A stretch of DNA of 33,746 nucleotides from an uncultured Armatimonadota bacterium. GTDB taxonomy: Bacteria > Armatimonadota > Armatimonadia > Armatimonadales > Armatimonadaceae. The stretch lies in contig CAIYBQ010000270.1 in NCBI GenBank assembly GCA_903924445.1, positions 1-33,746 on the forward strand, in the 5' to 3' direction. Both the position numbers and the translations under genes were made by a program. Numbering within the stretch: the first letter of the stretch is position 1; each line of letters begins with the position of its first letter. Below the pieces are notes generated by a model. That model saw only the letters and a list, made by a program, of their open reading frames with translations, had not been told where the DNA came from and did not search any database. This document shows, in pieces, positions 32,486 to 33,746 of the stretch.

Positions 32486-33210
32486 TACAGTCCCCTCGCT
32501 GCCATCCAAGCGGCACATACATCAAGTTTGTCTGTGCCTATCCAGCTCACACCGGCAGCATCCAGAATTCTCCAACCGGCTGGCGTATCTGGTAAGCCCC
32601 AAAATCTGGATTTAATTCCGAGGTCATCTGCGCGACGCACATAGTCGGACAACCAAGCCCGATGCTGGCGTGAGATGAGACCGCTTCCAAACCAAGGGAT
32701 ATGCGAAAGCCAGGCTTCGCTGACCATCCGAAAAACACCCGGTTGTGGCGACTTTAGATCATCTACCCGTGCATCGACAAAGATGTTTCGCTCGCGTCTT
32801 GCAGCCAGCTGACGCGTCGGTCTATCGCCAGAAAGGATGATTTCCAATGCATTCGGGATGTATTCCGCGCTACTTCCGTGGCTCAGCCAGCGTTCATAGG
32901 GCTTCAATGCACGGTCAAGTACAGGAAGAACATCGGCGGAATTCGCTTTAATGTCAATCATCAGTTGAAAGGTAGAGATTCCTGGCTGAACACTCCCGGT
33001 TCGCTGTATCCGCTCCATCATCGGTCTCAGATAGAGTGCCTCTAGCGTTCTTTCTGGACGTACATCCTTGCGGTCATGAGCGACCAAAAGTTTGCCGTCA
33101 ACGAGGTAGATGTCTGCTTCAACGGATGCAAATCCGGCATTTAGCGCATCAACCAGTGGTCGAGTGTGTTCGTAATCGTTGTGCGAATGTGCCCGTGCGT
33201 GAACGTTCAT
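32485..33210 (-). CDS. GDPD/PI-PLC-like phosphodiesterase (AIM6-like)
   Basis: A 241-residue TIM-barrel protein of the glycerophosphodiester phosphodiesterase/PI-PLC superfamily, of the uncharacterised group that opens with HSHNDYE. Visible site residues are H8 and H10 in AHSHNDYEH, E31 and D33 in SVEADIY, H45 in LVAHDR and D86/K88 in MIDIKAN. The C-terminal FWGLPDTPAGWRILDAAGVSWIGTDKL is typical. The ATG at 33210 has AGAAGG nine bases upstream; the frame is open to 33378, but those 56 residues lie inside purD and are not family-like. With the ATG start it has no signal peptide, unlike many relatives. The stop is coupled to the epimerase start. Confidence 0.85.
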   Translation of the reverse strand: MNVHARAHSHNDYEHTRPLVDALNAGFASVEADIYLVDGKLLVAHDRKDVRPERTLEALYLRPMMERIQRTGSVQPGISTFQLMIDIKANSADVLPVLDRALKPYERWLSHGSSAEYIPNALEIILSGDRPTRQLAARRERNIFVDARVDDLKSPQPGVFRMVSEAWLSHIPWFGSGLISRQHRAWLSDYVRRADDLGIKSRFWGLPDTPAGWRILDAAGVSWIGTDKLDVCAAWMAARGL

Positions 33211-33214
33211 AACA

Positions 33215-33746
33215 TTAGCCTTCTTGAGAAACGCGCCAGCCGATATCCCGGCGGAATTGACCACCATCCATATGAATACGATCCAGTGCTGCATAAGCCC
33301 TCTCACGGGCTTCCTCGAAGCTGTCACCCGTTGATGTAACCGTAAGGACTCGTCCACCACTTGAGTGAATGGTGCCATCCTCGGTCAAGCGAGTCCCAGC
33401 GTGAAACACTGCTACTGCATCAAGCTTTACAGCATCTTCCAAGCCCGAAATGACATCGCCTGTCCGAACAGCCCCAGGATAACCATGCGCCGCGAGAACA
33501 ACAGTAACGGCGCTGCGGCGAGAAAATACAACATCGATTTGGTCTAGACGCGCATCCACACACGCATTAATGACTTCGACCAAATCAGTTTCAAGCAAAG
33601 GAAGAACGATTTCCGTCTCGGGATCGCCAAAGCGGCAGTTGTATTCAAGGCACATCGGTCCATCAGGAGTCAACATGATGCCAGCAAACAATACACCGCG
33701 GTACGGAATCCCGGTTGATTTGATGGCACGGACAACTGGTTTGATG
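33215..33746 (-). CDS. purD: phosphoribosylamine-glycine ligase, C-terminal part
   Basis: Third enzyme activity of purine synthesis, joining phosphoribosylamine and glycine with ATP. Only the C-terminal ~176 residues are inside the window; the gene continues past the right edge. The frame begins with IKPVVRAIKSTGIPYRGVLF, then the ATP-grasp metal motif CLEYNCRFGDPETE with the Glu-Asn pair, and ends in the GARS C-terminal domain (AVTVVLAAHGYPG, VFHAGT, SSGGRVLTVTSTGDS, AYAALDRIHMDGGQFRRDIGWR). The TAA at 33217-33215 is four bases before the GDPD-like start, so it leads the unit that includes purB. Confidence 0.96.
   Translation of the reverse strand, partial: IKPVVRAIKSTGIPYRGVLFAGIMLTPDGPMCLEYNCRFGDPETEIVLPLLETDLVEVINACVDARLDQIDVVFSRRSAVTVVLAAHGYPGAVRTGDVISGLEDAVKLDAVAVFHAGTRLTEDGTIHSSGGRVLTVTSTGDSFEEARERAYAALDRIHMDGGQFRRDIGWRVSQEG

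Noticed and set aside
33211..33378. Longer GDPD-like protein with an N-terminal hydrophobic segment
   Set aside because: The extension lies wholly within the purD coding region in another frame; the ATG at 33210 has a ribosome site and starts right before the family motif.
1..33746. CRISPR array, insertion sequence, phage, tRNA or defence system
   Set aside because: I looked for regularly spaced repeats, transposase or integrase motifs, tRNA-like cloverleafs and nuclease/toxin pairs and saw none.

Overview
The window reads as a contiguous stretch of bacterial chromosome of roughly balanced base composition, densely packed with genes on both strands. I see no insertion sequence, prophage, CRISPR array, tRNA or rRNA. 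A gene pair typical of Planctomycetes-like secretomes (a large DUF1549/LamG/DUF1553 c-type cytochrome-like protein and a Tat-exported DUF1501 protein), a DUF1080 protein, a DUF5117-type metalloprotease and an outer-membrane barrel-like protein point to a diderm from Armatimonadota, Planctomycetota, Verrucomicrobiota or Acidobacteriota. I lean to Armatimonadota, but this is inference and not proven by the window.

Layout. 1-1.7 kb: an M29 aminopeptidase translationally coupled to a small unknown protein (minus). 2-3 kb: an RpoD-like sigma factor (plus) with a terminator. 3.2-4.1 kb: malate dehydrogenase (minus). 4.3-9.7 kb: a plus-strand operon for secreted proteins (cytochrome/LamG giant, DUF1501, DUF1080) ending in a strong terminator. 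9.8-11.2 kb: a predicted beta-propeller protein that starts two bases after that terminator. 11.2-15.8 kb (minus): a secreted zinc metalloprotease with its own terminator, then recO and an MFS exporter. 15.9-18.6 kb (minus): trpB-trpA-deoC with ATGA overlaps. 18.7-20.9 kb (plus): an alpha/beta hydrolase and a secreted phosphodiester glycosidase. 20.9-28.6 kb (minus): a tightly packed operon running der, a small metallophosphatase, a methyltransferase and three polytopic GT-C-like glycosyltransferases. 28.7-29.8 kb (plus): a porin-like protein. 29.9-33.7 kb (minus): purD (cut by the window edge), a GDPD-like protein, an aldose 1-epimerase, purB and a zinc-ribbon membrane protein.

Most minus-strand genes sit in units with 4-base ATGA or 1-base TAATG overlaps, so translational coupling is common. 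The control signals are the most distinctive part. Three promoters share a TGGTAnnnT extended -10 motif (mdh, trpB, der). Three genes have a -10-like hexamer only 6-8 bases before the start codon, which suggests leaderless mRNAs. Twice an intrinsic terminator lies directly against the next start codon. The operons most worth following up are the secreted cytochrome/DUF1501/DUF1080 unit and the der-metallophosphatase-methyltransferase-GT-C unit. I found no clear defence, mobile or secondary-metabolite system.
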